DNA of 64,000 nt. Source: an uncultured Clostridia bacterium. GTDB lineage: Bacteria; Bacillota; Clostridia; Christensenellales; Borkfalkiaceae. Shown piece after piece: positions 32,217 through 41,937 of this stretch. The stretch is taken from assembly GCA_934254825.1 (NCBI GenBank), contig CAKQMB010000001.1, positions 186,001 to 250,000 of the forward strand. Direction: 5' to 3'. Position numbers and translations under genes: made by a program. The notes under the pieces were generated by a model. It was not told the origin of the DNA, made no database searches, and worked only from the letters and a program-made list of their open reading frames with translations. Every line of letters begins with the position of its first letter. Positions within the stretch are counted from its first letter, which is position 1.

Positions 32217-33359
32217 TTAAAAGCAGCCGTCCGCTCCCGGATCTTTTTCGTCCGAAACTTTTTTGTATATTTCGATCAACTTATCGGTAACGACACTCAG
32301 ATCAAACTCGCTTAGATCTCCGCCGTTTTTCGCAACACTTTTTCCAAGAAGTAATTTCGCCCATTCTTCGTCGGAAGCTTCGAGCGGTAAAGAAAAACAA
32401 TTATCGTTTTTTATTACATCCCGCGGAACTCCGAGGGAAGCGACGCATCTTACACCGAGAGTCTGCGCTTCGACCAAGACAAGCGAAAAACTTTCATTAA
32501 AAGACGGAAAAACCAAAGCATCAAAACACGCCGTTATCCGTGCAGAATCGTCTCTTATGCCCATAAACTTAACATAATCGTTAAGCCCGTAAATTTCCGC
32601 GAGGTTTTTAAGCTCTTCCGTTCTCTTTTCATCTCCGCCGCCAACCAAAATAAGATAAGAATTTTCTTTTTCCTTATGAAGAGCATTAAAAACAGAAAAA
32701 ACCTTTTCGTGATTCTTAACGGGATTAAATCTTCCGACATGTCCTAAAACGAACGCATCTTCGGGAACTCCTATCGTCGGCAGAAATTCATCTCTCCTGT
32801 AAGCCTCTCTTCTTATTTTTGAAAGATTGACGGCGTTAGGCAAACGGTAAATGTTGTCCGTTTTAAAATGCAAACGTATATCCTTTTCCATTTGTTCTGT
32901 AAGCGCGAGAAAGATAAGCCCGTTGTTTGCCATATCCCGTAAAATCCCACCGCTTTTTTTCGTCATCATTTTAAGCGCCCTTTCCACATTTGCGTGGAAG
33001 GAAAACACAATTTTATTTATGGGGAAATCCACCCCGTAAAACCTTTTTGGATCGGTATGAATATGCGTAATATCCGGTTTTTCCCGAGCGATAATATCGT
33101 TTAAAATCTTTCGATGATTTTTAAGTTTATTTATTACTCTTACCGCAAATTTTCCTATCTTTCCTTTCGGAGCGGCTTTATCGAGAGCATATATTTTTAT
33201 TCCCTCATCGTCAAGTCTTTTTTCGAGAAAAGAACCAACCGTTTGATTTACGACAAGAACGATTTCAACGCCTTTTTCTTTGAGCGCAATGAGGTATTCG
33301 GTAACTATCGTTTCCGCCCCGCCGATAACGAGCGAATGTATGTAATACAATACTTTCAT
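32217..33359 (-). CDS. GT4-type glycosyltransferase
   Basis: 380 residues from ATG 33359 (MKVLYYIHSLVIGGAET); the ATG eight codons earlier lies in the preceding gene. GT-B fold: N-terminal GGAE loop and C-terminal GHVGRFNPVKNHE and FPSFNESFSLVLVEAQ (the EX7E-type region). It adds one sugar to the lipid-linked repeat unit; donor and acceptor unknown. Confidence 0.87.
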   Translation of the reverse strand: MKVLYYIHSLVIGGAETIVTEYLIALKEKGVEIVLVVNQTVGSFLEKRLDDEGIKIYALDKAAPKGKIGKFAVRVINKLKNHRKILNDIIAREKPDITHIHTDPKRFYGVDFPINKIVFSFHANVERALKMMTKKSGGILRDMANNGLIFLALTEQMEKDIRLHFKTDNIYRLPNAVNLSKIRREAYRRDEFLPTIGVPEDAFVLGHVGRFNPVKNHEKVFSVFNALHKEKENSYLILVGGGDEKRTEELKNLAEIYGLNDYVKFMGIRDDSARITACFDALVFPSFNESFSLVLVEAQTLGVRCVASLGVPRDVIKNDNCFSLPLEASDEEWAKLLLGKSVAKNGGDLSEFDLSVVTDKLIEIYKKVSDEKDPGADGCF

Positions 33360-33360
33360 A

Positions 33361-34485
33361 TTAGTTGCCCCATATAAAACCATACGGCAAAATCGCAGTT
33401 GCCCCCGAGAGCATAATATACGCCAACCCTATAAGCGCAATTGCGAGAATGGTCTTCGTGATAAAAGTTTCCTTTGCAAAGCATTCTGCAATAAGCGGAA
33501 GCAAAACAAGCGAAAAAACCGAATAAAAGCAAACTATTCTTCCGAACAAAGCCATCGAATAGGCACAGCTTTGCAATATCGCCGCAAGAGCGATTGCTTT
33601 AACGCTGAGCAAATATTTCTCCCCGACTCGCGGAACAACGAAATACAACCCGAAAAAAAGAAGAACGTTAATATAAACAAGCCCGAGATACGAACCGCCT
33701 TGAAGATCATATTTACTTCCGATATAATTCGAATATTTCGGAAATATCTCAATGAGCCATTCGATTATTCGTCTCGAAAAAAAGAACAGGACAAGTTCCA
33801 CAGCAATCACAACGGCAAGAAACAACCATCTTCTTTTTTTTATTTTTAAAAGGTTTACGAAATAAAGCAACACCATAACAAGCGCTGTTTTATGAAAAAA
33901 CGCGGCTACGGCGCAAACTATGAGATACCTTACTATTTTCTTTTCTTCCACAAAACGAATTCCGCAAAGACAAATCGATATCGCTATCATCTGTCTGAAA
34001 ATTCCGAGACTGTATGCAAACAGACCGAACGCAAAGTATGTGAGAACGGACAAAAACGGATCGGTCGAATATCGATTTATAAAAATAAACAACGGAATGT
34101 AAATTATAGCGGCTATTACAAACAGAAAAGCCGTCGAACCAAGCCCTAAAAACGCACAGAGTTTGGTGAGAAGAAAATACCCCCACTCGTAGTTGTAAGG
34201 ATATACTCTCGCCGAAGTTAAGATTTCCCCTCTCGGCATTTTCTTATAATAATCGAGCGCGGCAAGATATGTTTTCGTATCGGCGCCGATATTAAGCGCG
34301 CGAAACCCTGCAAACAAAATGAATTCAAGGCAAATCAAAGAACAGAACAAACTTTTTTGTTTCTTCCTTTCGGTCGGAGCGTCCGCTCCGCATAAATACG
34401 CCTTGCCGTTTTCTTTTTGTCCGATAAGCAGGAATATGAGCCATTCGACCGTTATTAAGAAAATAAATAAAATGATATATGTCAT
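33361..34485 (-). CDS. EpsG/Wzy-like polysaccharide polymerase
   Basis: 374 residues, about 10 membrane helices, with the EpsG-family GFRALNIGADTKTY motif (about 63-76). It is the likely polymerase that joins repeat units outside the membrane. A/T content is somewhat above the neighbours. Confidence 0.82.
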   Translation of the reverse strand: MTYIILFIFLITVEWLIFLLIGQKENGKAYLCGADAPTERKKQKSLFCSLICLEFILFAGFRALNIGADTKTYLAALDYYKKMPRGEILTSARVYPYNYEWGYFLLTKLCAFLGLGSTAFLFVIAAIIYIPLFIFINRYSTDPFLSVLTYFAFGLFAYSLGIFRQMIAISICLCGIRFVEEKKIVRYLIVCAVAAFFHKTALVMVLLYFVNLLKIKKRRWLFLAVVIAVELVLFFFSRRIIEWLIEIFPKYSNYIGSKYDLQGGSYLGLVYINVLLFFGLYFVVPRVGEKYLLSVKAIALAAILQSCAYSMALFGRIVCFYSVFSLVLLPLIAECFAKETFITKTILAIALIGLAYIMLSGATAILPYGFIWGN

Positions 34486-34542
34486 TTCCGGACCCTTGTT
34501 TACAAATTTTTCGCCGATTCGCTTATCTTCGGCGATTTTCGA

Positions 34543-35649
34543 TTAGTCTTTAAAAATAAGCTTTATAAAATCGTCAACCGTGGATTGAACGTCATAGCGA
34601 CAACCGACGAGTTTTTCCCCGAACGAACTCCTGTCAGTCTCTTCCGTAGTTTTTTCGATCGCCTTTTCCGCCCAGACAGACGGATCGTCTTTCAACGATA
34701 AATAATCTACAATCCCCGTAACGTTCGCCTCGCGGGTTATCGAATCGGATATAACGCACGGAAGCCCCGTCGCCTGAGCTTCGATAACCGTGTTCGGCAT
34801 TCCCTCGTAAAAAGACGGAAAGACAAAAACATCCATTGCCGAAAGAAGGGCGGGGACGTCCGATCTGACGCCCGTAAAAATAACGTTATTCCTTATCCCG
34901 AGCTTTTCGATTTCCTCTTTTATCTGCTTTTCGAGTTCGCCTTTGCCTACGAGTATAAGAACGCTGTTCGGCTCTTTTTTTAAGATTTCGGCATAAATTT
35001 TAAGCAAAAACGTATGGTTTTTCTGATAACTGAATCTTCCTATATGCCCTATTGCCTTAACATTGTCCGAAATCCCGAATTCCTCGCGGATTTCCCTTCT
35101 CGCCGCCGCCGAAAATTTATAGACGTTCACGTCCACGGCGTTATGTAAAACTGCAACTTTGCCTTTTTTATAAGCCCTTTCCCCGAAAGTATATTTCGCC
35201 GCCAAATCGGACGGCGCGATTTTTACATCGACGTATTTCGTGTACAGAATTTTGCCGATCATATGAGCCGCAAGCGATTTCAGCGTTCCGCCGTCGCCCG
35301 AGTTGGACGATCTCGCCGCGCAAACCTTCGCGCCCGCTTTTTTGGCTATCTTCAAGTCCATAAACCCCATAGCCGAGGAAGTTATCCTCAAAACGTACTC
35401 GTAGCCGTTCTCTTTCACGACTTTATAGAGCTTTTTTTTGAATTCGCTCAGCGACGCTGATTTTTGCGGTATGCGATAAAATTTCCCACCGAGAGAAGTT
35501 ATTTCTTTTTCGTAAAAACACTCCTCTTTGGCGTTTATGCAGAAATCGAACTGATATTTCGTCCGGTCTATCGCACGATAAACTTTCATAAGAAAGGTTT
35601 CCGCCCCGCCGGCGTTCATACCGCTTATAATACATAATAAGCGTTTCAT
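34543..35649 (-). CDS. GT4-type glycosyltransferase
   Basis: 368 residues; N-terminal SGMNAGGAETFLMKVYR, C-terminal IGHIGRFSYQKNH and FPSFYEGMPNTVIEAQATGLP. Start overlaps the upstream glycosyltransferase stop by 4 bp. Specific sugar unknown. Confidence 0.88.
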   Translation of the reverse strand: MKRLLCIISGMNAGGAETFLMKVYRAIDRTKYQFDFCINAKEECFYEKEITSLGGKFYRIPQKSASLSEFKKKLYKVVKENGYEYVLRITSSAMGFMDLKIAKKAGAKVCAARSSNSGDGGTLKSLAAHMIGKILYTKYVDVKIAPSDLAAKYTFGERAYKKGKVAVLHNAVDVNVYKFSAAARREIREEFGISDNVKAIGHIGRFSYQKNHTFLLKIYAEILKKEPNSVLILVGKGELEKQIKEEIEKLGIRNNVIFTGVRSDVPALLSAMDVFVFPSFYEGMPNTVIEAQATGLPCVISDSITREANVTGIVDYLSLKDDPSVWAEKAIEKTTEETDRSSFGEKLVGCRYDVQSTVDDFIKLIFKD

Positions 35650-36692
35650 TTATTTCTCTCTTCCACTTTTTTTATAATCTCATTCACAAGCTTGTCCGGC
35701 TCATAACGTTTTGCTTCCGAAATACAATTTCTCCGCATTTGTATCAAAGCGTGATAATTATCCGCCATCCGGATTAAAGCCGAATACAAATCTTTAATTT
35801 CATCGTTAGGATAAACAATACCTGTTTGATAGTTGCAAATCAACTCGGAATTCGATTTCCAGTCGGTTGCTATTACCGGCACTCCAGCGAACAAAGAGTC
35901 TATAATAGTCCCGGGAAACCCTTCGCCTTCCCAATACGTCGGAAATAATAACGCGAAATAATTTTTGATAATTTCCACGCTTTTATTATAAGGGATAATT
36001 CCTTTATACGAAATCTCCGAGTTCGACGATTTTAACAATTTATTAAAATCGTTTTTATACCCCTCGTCGATAGCTCCGTATATATCCAAAGAGAAAATAA
36101 CATCGTTTTTTTCTTTGTTAACCGCCTCTACCGCTTTTACAGCATCTTCGATCCCTTTTTCTTTCACGACTCTGGAAAAGGTACATAAAGGGTAAGGCTT
36201 TACAAAATCTTCTTTCAGATCTTTGATGTCAATAATTTGCAAATCCTTGAAATTGTATAATTGTTCCGCATTTTTTACGCCTGACCGATTAAGTTCTTCC
36301 AACATCAATCGTGTTTCCACCCAATTGACTTTAAACGAATTCAAAATGTTTACATGTTTTTTGCTTTGTTTAGCATAGTTTACTGCACAGCTTCCTATCA
36401 CATCGTGATAAACGCGAACTTTAAACACCTTTGAAAAAAAAGATAATAGCGGAAAGAAAAATTTAGCGCCATTGCGAGAAACCAAAATAAACACATCCTT
36501 GCAACGCAGTAACATAAAGATTGTACGAATAAACAATCTGACGGGATGTCTATTTCGATCTCCGGTATTTATCTCAAAAATTTTCCAATCGGTATTTTTT
36601 TTTAAGGCAGACAGTAAGGTCATAGTTTTTATTGTTTGCCCGTCTGCCGAATTTCCGATACTACCGATTACTCCTACTTTCTTTTTCTTCAT
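35646..36692 (-). CDS. GT4-type glycosyltransferase
   Basis: 348 residues, GT-B fold; nucleotide-sugar side shows FSRVVKEKGIEDAVKAV and FPTYWEGEGFPGTIIDSLFAGVPVIATDW. The N terminus (GVIGSIGNSADGQTIKT) resembles capsule glycosyltransferases. The binding site is weak (AAGGA at longer spacing). Confidence 0.85.
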   Translation of the reverse strand: MKKKKVGVIGSIGNSADGQTIKTMTLLSALKKNTDWKIFEINTGDRNRHPVRLFIRTIFMLLRCKDVFILVSRNGAKFFFPLLSFFSKVFKVRVYHDVIGSCAVNYAKQSKKHVNILNSFKVNWVETRLMLEELNRSGVKNAEQLYNFKDLQIIDIKDLKEDFVKPYPLCTFSRVVKEKGIEDAVKAVEAVNKEKNDVIFSLDIYGAIDEGYKNDFNKLLKSSNSEISYKGIIPYNKSVEIIKNYFALLFPTYWEGEGFPGTIIDSLFAGVPVIATDWKSNSELICNYQTGIVYPNDEIKDLYSALIRMADNYHALIQMRRNCISEAKRYEPDKLVNEIIKKVEERNK

Positions 36693-36726
36693 CGTTTTCT
36701 GTTTTTCCTTAACTGACTTGTTTGTA

Positions 36727-37878
36727 TCAATAATTTACATAAATACGAGGAACCCTCTTTGATATATCGCAGATAATTTCGTAACCGATCGTTCCGATTG
36801 CTTTCGCCATTTCATCTGCGCCTAAATACATATCCCCGCTCTCTCCTATCAAAACAGCTTCATCTCCGACGCAAACTTCCGGTATATCGGTGACATCAAC
36901 CATCATTTGATCCATACAGATTTTACCGATAATACGGGCTTTTTTTCCATGTAATAGAACAAAACCCGAATTTGAAAAAGCTCTGCTGTATCCATCGGCA
37001 TACCCTGTGGTTAAAGTCGCCAAAACCATATTCCGATCTGCCCGGAACGATCTGCCGTAACCCACAAATTCCCCTTTATATATTTTTTTTACCATTGAAA
37101 CAGCCGACTTCCAGGTTAAAGCGGGATGTATTCCGCTCGGCATATGATGCTGTTCGCCCGGTTGTAAACCATATAACATTATACCCAATCTTACAAAATT
37201 ACCGACATCGAAGTAAGGAGTAAACCGATTTGCCCAATATAAACCGCCCGCGGAATTATAGCAATGAATAAACGGCATATTAAACTCTTTAATTTTTTCG
37301 ACGATTGACGAAAACTTGCGGATTTGCATTCGCGTAAATTCCGAATCGTCGGCATCTGCGCTATCAGCCACGCTTAAATGTGTAAAAACTCCTACAATAT
37401 CAAGTTTCTCTCTGTATTTATCGATAATCTCAAAGCATTCGTTTGCAAAATCTCCGTTCAGACCAATTCTGTTCATTCCCGTATCGATTGCGAATTGACA
37501 ACGGATTTTTATCCCTTGACAGGCAAAATCGCGAGCGTGTTCTTCGGAAACGATTGTCTGAATAATATTTTCATTCTTCAAAAGAGAAGCAAACCGAGGA
37601 TCCGTATAACCGAGAATCATTATTTCAGATTTAATACCGTTATCACGAAGTCTGACAGCTTCATCAATGTTTGAAACGGCAAAAGCCGAAACGTTACATT
37701 TTTCTAACAACTTCGCAATACGAACATCACCATGCCCATATGCATCCGCCTTAATTACGGCGATTATATTCATAGACTCCGACAATGAATCTTTGTAAAC
37801 TTGCAGATTTTGCTCAATTTGTTTCAGATTTATCTCTACCCACGATCTTCTTTCAATTGTATCCCTGTATTCTTCCAT
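36727..37878 (-). CDS. alr: Alanine racemase within the polysaccharide operon
   Basis: 383 residues, fold-III PLP enzyme: Lys43 in VIKADAYGHG (PLP Schiff base), catalytic Tyr274 in VGYGRSF, and TGYADGYSR. It interconverts L- and D-alanine. Its stop-start junction with the TupA-like gene is a one-base overlap, so the two are co-translated. A racemase here instead of a cell-wall locus suggests that D-alanine is used by this operon. It could also be the only Alr of the genome. Confidence 0.9.
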   Translation of the reverse strand: MEEYRDTIERRSWVEINLKQIEQNLQVYKDSLSESMNIIAVIKADAYGHGDVRIAKLLEKCNVSAFAVSNIDEAVRLRDNGIKSEIMILGYTDPRFASLLKNENIIQTIVSEEHARDFACQGIKIRCQFAIDTGMNRIGLNGDFANECFEIIDKYREKLDIVGVFTHLSVADSADADDSEFTRMQIRKFSSIVEKIKEFNMPFIHCYNSAGGLYWANRFTPYFDVGNFVRLGIMLYGLQPGEQHHMPSGIHPALTWKSAVSMVKKIYKGEFVGYGRSFRADRNMVLATLTTGYADGYSRAFSNSGFVLLHGKKARIIGKICMDQMMVDVTDIPEVCVGDEAVLIGESGDMYLGADEMAKAIGTIGYEIICDISKRVPRIYVNY

Positions 37879-38804
37879 TATTCTATCTTCTTAAAAGGAC
37901 TCTTATATTTTTCATCGTTTAACAGCTCGTCGATATTCAACATTTTTCCCCATTCCGTATCAAAACGTTCCGGATCAAACGGCATCATGCCTCCGCTTGG
38001 AGTAAATGTTAATTCCGCAAAATAATATTTTTTTTCGATAACGAAAAAGTCCACGCGAACAAAAGGAAAGTCTTCACACAAAACCTTTGCGTCTTCAAGC
38101 ATTTTATCGAAAAAAATCGGCAATGTCACACTCGGAATATCCGTATAATCCGTTCGTACCAAAGGCATTTTTTTGCCGTCAAGATAAAAGAAACCTATTC
38201 GAGCTTCTCTGTCGTGAATAAGATCCGAGGAAACGTATATATATTTAGGTTCTCCGTTAAAACAGAAAAACTTGTAATCCGTTATACACTCGCCCAAAAA
38301 TTCCTCGCAAATAATTTTACGGGGCTTTATCAACGAATAATGTCTCTCAATATTAAAGGCTCCGAAATCTTCTTTTAACCATTTATTTAATTGTTTTATT
38401 GTTTTTACCTTGTCTAACTTATCTTTGTCCGGGACTAAAATATTATAAGCGCATCCGTGATTACATTTTAAAACAAAACTTTTCGGAAGCTCATTCCAAT
38501 TTATCTCTTCCGCATTATTCCATACGCCTAACAACGGAACGCATTTATCATTCAATCCTTTCTCTTGTAAATAAGAACGAACCGCATACTTGTCGGCGCA
38601 TTTAACAACGATCGGCATACGCGGATACGCATGAATCTTCATCCATTGTATTTTTTCGTTGAAAGTTTTCGGATTTTTTAAATCGACTTTCTTTTTTAAC
38701 ACAACCCTTGTGTAAAACTTCGATATTTTTTCCGGAGCAAACAGCTTGGCTGCAAGTAATTGACATTTACGTCTTAATTTATAAATAATCGAGCTTCTTT
38801 TCAT
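37878..38804 (-). CDS. TupA-like ATP-grasp ligase
   Basis: 308 residues. NPKTFNEKIQWMKI, CADKYAVR, FVLKCNHGCAYN and the ADFFV/AELTFTPSGGMMPF end are the TupA ATP-grasp family signature. TupA is named for teichuronopeptide synthesis in alkaliphilic Bacillus, and relatives sit in capsule clusters. ATP-grasp chemistry joins a carboxyl to an amine. With uronic-acid genes and alanine racemase in the same operon, amide coupling of an amino acid to a uronic acid is inferred. Start overlaps the GT2 stop by 4 bp. Confidence 0.85.
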   Translation of the reverse strand: MKRSSIIYKLRRKCQLLAAKLFAPEKISKFYTRVVLKKKVDLKNPKTFNEKIQWMKIHAYPRMPIVVKCADKYAVRSYLQEKGLNDKCVPLLGVWNNAEEINWNELPKSFVLKCNHGCAYNILVPDKDKLDKVKTIKQLNKWLKEDFGAFNIERHYSLIKPRKIICEEFLGECITDYKFFCFNGEPKYIYVSSDLIHDREARIGFFYLDGKKMPLVRTDYTDIPSVTLPIFFDKMLEDAKVLCEDFPFVRVDFFVIEKKYYFAELTFTPSGGMMPFDPERFDTEWGKMLNIDELLNDEKYKSPFKKIE

Positions 38805-39574
38805 CTCTTAATTCTCTTTTCGTAATTTTTCTTTTTCAGAACGCCGTAGAACATATTTCTGCAAGCGAACCAGAACGCGACAAGCGCGCATTTTTCGTCG
38901 CAGTAATGAAACAAATCGTAATGACTTTTAAGCTTTTTGGAAAGCTTGTCGTGCGAAATCGATTTTTTACGAACTCTGTATTTCGCAAGATTTTCTTTAA
39001 GCAGATAACAATTTGCTTTTTTGCAAAGTTTAAGCAAAATCGCGTAGTCGTTGTTCTTTTTTATGTCCTTTATCTGCACTTCCCCGAAGTACTTCGCGCT
39101 GTACATAAACGTAAGACAACCGGGGTAACCGTAGCGGTACATTTTTCCCTTCGTAACTTTTTTCGGTCCCGAAACGTAAACGCCGAGCGGCTCGGAGTCT
39201 TCGTCGATTTTCTCGTATTCATGATAAGAGAACACATAGCCGTTGTCGTTCATAAACTTAATCTGACGTTCAAGCTTTTCGGGCGTCCACAAATCGTCGG
39301 AATCGAGAAAGGCTATCCACTCTCCCTCGGCTTTTCTTAACGCGAAGTTTCTCGCAAGCGCCGCGCCGCCGTTCTTTTCGAGTTTGAAATATTTCACTCG
39401 TTCGTCCGCCGTAAAAGGTTGAACCTTTTCGTCCGTTTCGTCCGACGAGCAATCGTCGACGATTAAAAGTTCCCAGTTTTCGTAAGTTTGCGCGAGAACG
39501 GATTTTATCGAGTCTTCTATAAAACGCGCCGTGTTCCAGGACGGCATTATTATCGAAACCAGTCCGTCTTTCAT
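38801..39574 (-). CDS. GT2-family glycosyltransferase
   Basis: 257 residues, GT-A fold: VSIIMPSWNTARFIEDSIKSVL, LLIVDDCSSDETDE (first Asp motif), AFLDSDDLWTPEKLE (DxD). A family-2 inverting transferase adding one sugar to the repeat unit; a basic C terminus may touch the membrane. Confidence 0.88.
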   Translation of the reverse strand: MKDGLVSIIMPSWNTARFIEDSIKSVLAQTYENWELLIVDDCSSDETDEKVQPFTADERVKYFKLEKNGGAALARNFALRKAEGEWIAFLDSDDLWTPEKLERQIKFMNDNGYVFSYHEYEKIDEDSEPLGVYVSGPKKVTKGKMYRYGYPGCLTFMYSAKYFGEVQIKDIKKNNDYAILLKLCKKANCYLLKENLAKYRVRKKSISHDKLSKKLKSHYDLFHYCDEKCALVAFWFACRNMFYGVLKKKNYEKRIKR

Positions 39575-39587
39575 ATCTTTATCCCTC

Positions 39588-40358
39588 TCATTCTTTTGTT
39601 CCGGTCAATTCGTCCGTTTCTTTTGTTTCGGTAAATCCGTCGTTTTTTCCGGCTTTGGCAGTTTCCTCTTTATCGCCGCCGAATACGGCGAAAACGGTTT
39701 GAAACATAGTTTTTATATCCCGAAAAAACCCGTAATTCCGAACTTCTTCGAGATTGTATTTCATCTTTTCGGGAAGTATTTCTCCGACATAAACCTTGTC
39801 CGTATCTTCCGCGCCGTTTAAAAGTCGGGCTTCGTCCTTATATCTGATGCTCGCAATGCTCGTAACCCCGGCGGGAAGAAGCAAAGTAGCTTTCATTTCG
39901 TCCGAATATTTTTCGACATATTTCGGGACTTCCGGACGAGTGCCGACGAAAGTCATCGTTCCTCTGAAAACGTCTATAAGCTGACAAAGCTCGTCTAAGC
40001 GGAATTTTCTGATAAACTTCCCCACCCTCGTAACTCTCGAATCGTTATCGACGGTTACAAGCGAGCCTTTGTCGGCGTTTTGCGTCATCGAGCGGAATTT
40101 GAAAATTCTGAAATGCTTTCCGTACTGCGTCACCCTTTCCTGACGATAAAAAACAGGTCCTTTGCTGTCGATTTTTATCGCGACGGCAAGAATAAGAAAC
40201 AGCGGGACAAGCAAAAGAAGCATCACTGCCGAAACGACTATGTCGAAAATCCGCTTGTTAAAAAGCGAAAACTGCTTTTTTGCGAGTATATCGTAATACG
40301 GTCGCACTGCGTCCGTCTGCATTTCGGCGGGAAGCTTCTCCCATTTTTTTATAAGCAT
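39588..40358 (-). CDS. Priming sugar-phosphate transferase (polyprenyl-P)
   Basis: 256 residues from ATG 40358 (GGGAG eight bases upstream). One membrane helix (about 40-62), then the bacterial sugar transferase core: KIDSKGPVFYRQERV, KFRSM, FIRKFRLDELCQLIDVFRGTM, VGTRPEVP. It starts assembly by moving a sugar-1-phosphate to undecaprenyl phosphate. The Lys/Glu/Thr-rich tail after residue 230 is unusual. Confidence 0.9.
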   Translation of the reverse strand: MLIKKWEKLPAEMQTDAVRPYYDILAKKQFSLFNKRIFDIVVSAVMLLLLVPLFLILAVAIKIDSKGPVFYRQERVTQYGKHFRIFKFRSMTQNADKGSLVTVDNDSRVTRVGKFIRKFRLDELCQLIDVFRGTMTFVGTRPEVPKYVEKYSDEMKATLLLPAGVTSIASIRYKDEARLLNGAEDTDKVYVGEILPEKMKYNLEEVRNYGFFRDIKTMFQTVFAVFGGDKEETAKAGKNDGFTETKETDELTGTKE

Positions 40359-40373
40359 CAAAGCCACTCCCGA

Positions 40374-41588
40374 TCAAAGGTATTCCCGCAAAATTCCGAT
40401 AAAATTATCTATAACGTATTTCGCCTGTTCGTCCGTAAGGCAAGTGTGAAGCGGCAGGGTTATCTCGTGAGCGAAATGCTCGTATGCGTTCGGATAATCC
40501 TTTATGTCGAACCCGAGATTTTTATAGGCGGTGTGCATGGGAAGGGGTTTATAATGCACGTTGCAGGCAATTTCCCTTTCCGCCATTTTGTTTATTATTT
40601 CGCCGCGCTGCTCGTAGGTTATCCCGGGAATTTCCGTGATATACAAATGCCCGGACGAGCGGTAATCCTTTCCGCAGTCTTTCCCGTAATGTGGCAAAGT
40701 TTTGACGCCGAGCGGCTTTAAAGCCGCGTCGTAACGCCCGATAAGCTCCTCGCGGCGACGGAGCATACCCGGGTAACGCTCGAACTGTTTCAAGCCTATC
40801 GCGGCGACGACGTCGGTCATATTGCATTTATACCACGTTCCGACGATGTCATACTCCCACGCGCCGAGCTTGGTTTTCGCGAGCGCGTCTTTGGACTGCC
40901 CGTGGAGCGAAAGAAGCTGCAATTTATGGTAAATTTCCTCATTGTCTATTCCGTCGATCGTCCGCCAGGTGAGCGCGCCGCCTTCCGCCGTCGTGAAATT
41001 TTTAACGGCGTGGAAGCTGAACGACGAAAAATCCGCGACAGAACCTATCATTTTACCGTGATATGTCGCGCCGAAAGCGTGAGCCGTATCCGCGCAGATC
41101 GCTATTCTTCCTATCGCGCGCTGAATATCGTTCGAGGGTTTAAAAAGGCTTTTTTTGCGTTCGACTATCTCAAAAATACGGTCGTAATCGCAAGGAACGC
41201 CGCCGAGATCAACGGGAATTATAACCTTTGTCTTATCGGTTATCGCCCTTTCGAGCGCGTCGTAATCCATCTCCAAGCTGTCGGTTTGAGAATCTATGAG
41301 TTTAAGCGTTGCCCCGACGTGGCAAACGACCGAAGCCGAAGCCGTGTATGTATAAGCGGGAACGATAACCTCGTCGCCCTCTCCTATCCCGAGAACTTTG
41401 AGCGCCATTTCGGCGCATGCCGTCTGCGAATTGAGGCACACGCACTTTTCCGTGCCAACCCATTCCGCGATTTCTTTTTCAAGCTGTTTGGTGCGAGGTC
41501 CCGTGGTTATCCAACCCGATCTCAACGCCTCAGCAACTTCCTGTATTTCAAGCTCGGATATATCCGGGGGAGAAAACGGTACTTTCAT
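40374..41588 (-). CDS. DegT/DnrJ/EryC1-family sugar aminotransferase
   Basis: 404 residues from ATG 41588 (AAAGGAG upstream). PLP-binding Lys in FSFHAVKNFTTAEGGAL, opening PFSPPDISELEIQEVAEALRSGWITTGP. It makes an amino-sugar nucleotide from a keto sugar. First gene of the operon. The dehydratase that would supply the keto sugar is not in the window. Confidence 0.9.
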   Translation of the reverse strand: MKVPFSPPDISELEIQEVAEALRSGWITTGPRTKQLEKEIAEWVGTEKCVCLNSQTACAEMALKVLGIGEGDEVIVPAYTYTASASVVCHVGATLKLIDSQTDSLEMDYDALERAITDKTKVIIPVDLGGVPCDYDRIFEIVERKKSLFKPSNDIQRAIGRIAICADTAHAFGATYHGKMIGSVADFSSFSFHAVKNFTTAEGGALTWRTIDGIDNEEIYHKLQLLSLHGQSKDALAKTKLGAWEYDIVGTWYKCNMTDVVAAIGLKQFERYPGMLRRREELIGRYDAALKPLGVKTLPHYGKDCGKDYRSSGHLYITEIPGITYEQRGEIINKMAEREIACNVHYKPLPMHTAYKNLGFDIKDYPNAYEHFAHEITLPLHTCLTDEQAKYVIDNFIGILREYL

Positions 41589-41670
41589 TATGTCGTCTCC
41601 TTTTCTGTTTCGTTTTGCTTTTTTTCGACACGAAACAAAGCCATGCCGGACAATAATAAGCATTATAAGT

Positions 41671-41699
41671 ATTATAACATTATATTATTGTAAAAACAA
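41671..41699 (-). promoter_or_regulatory. Candidate promoter of the 12-gene capsule operon
   Basis: Leftward TTGTTT (41699-41694), 17 bp, TATAAT (41676-41671). Two further TATAAT-like boxes in the same 40 bp make the exact start uncertain. Confidence 0.6.
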
Positions 41700-41839
41700 G
41701 CGATTTGAGAGGTTTTGATTATTTTTTTGACGTCCGGTTCGGGGAAAATTCCGCATTGCCTGAATAATTACCGGCACTTTTTTGCTTTTCGCTCGGCATA
41801 TTTTTTCGCCGAAAACTCGGCGATTGCCATAAAAAAGCT

Positions 41840-41853
41840 CGTTAATCGACTTA
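41840..41853 (-). repeat. Dispersed 14-bp word, copy 5
   Basis: CGTTAATCGACTTA, intergenic, extended TAGAG. Confidence 0.7.
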
Positions 41854-41883
41854 TAGAGCCACTTTTGCCGTTTTATATAAAAT

Positions 41884-41912
41884 GCGGGCGCACGGCTGTG
41901 CCGTGCGCCCGC
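41884..41912 (-). terminator. Terminator hairpin after the ECF S-component gene
   Basis: GCGGGCGCACGGC and its exact inverse around TGT, 25 bases past the leftward gene stop. Confidence 0.7.
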
Positions 41913-41937
41913 AAATCGATTTCGTATTGTATTTTTA

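Larger units (their letters stand above)
41589..41937. other. Intergenic region between the capsule operon and the ECF gene
   Basis: Holds the capsule promoter (41671-41699), a 14-bp dispersed word (41840) and a terminator hairpin (41884). The rest shows nothing gene-like. Confidence 0.6.
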
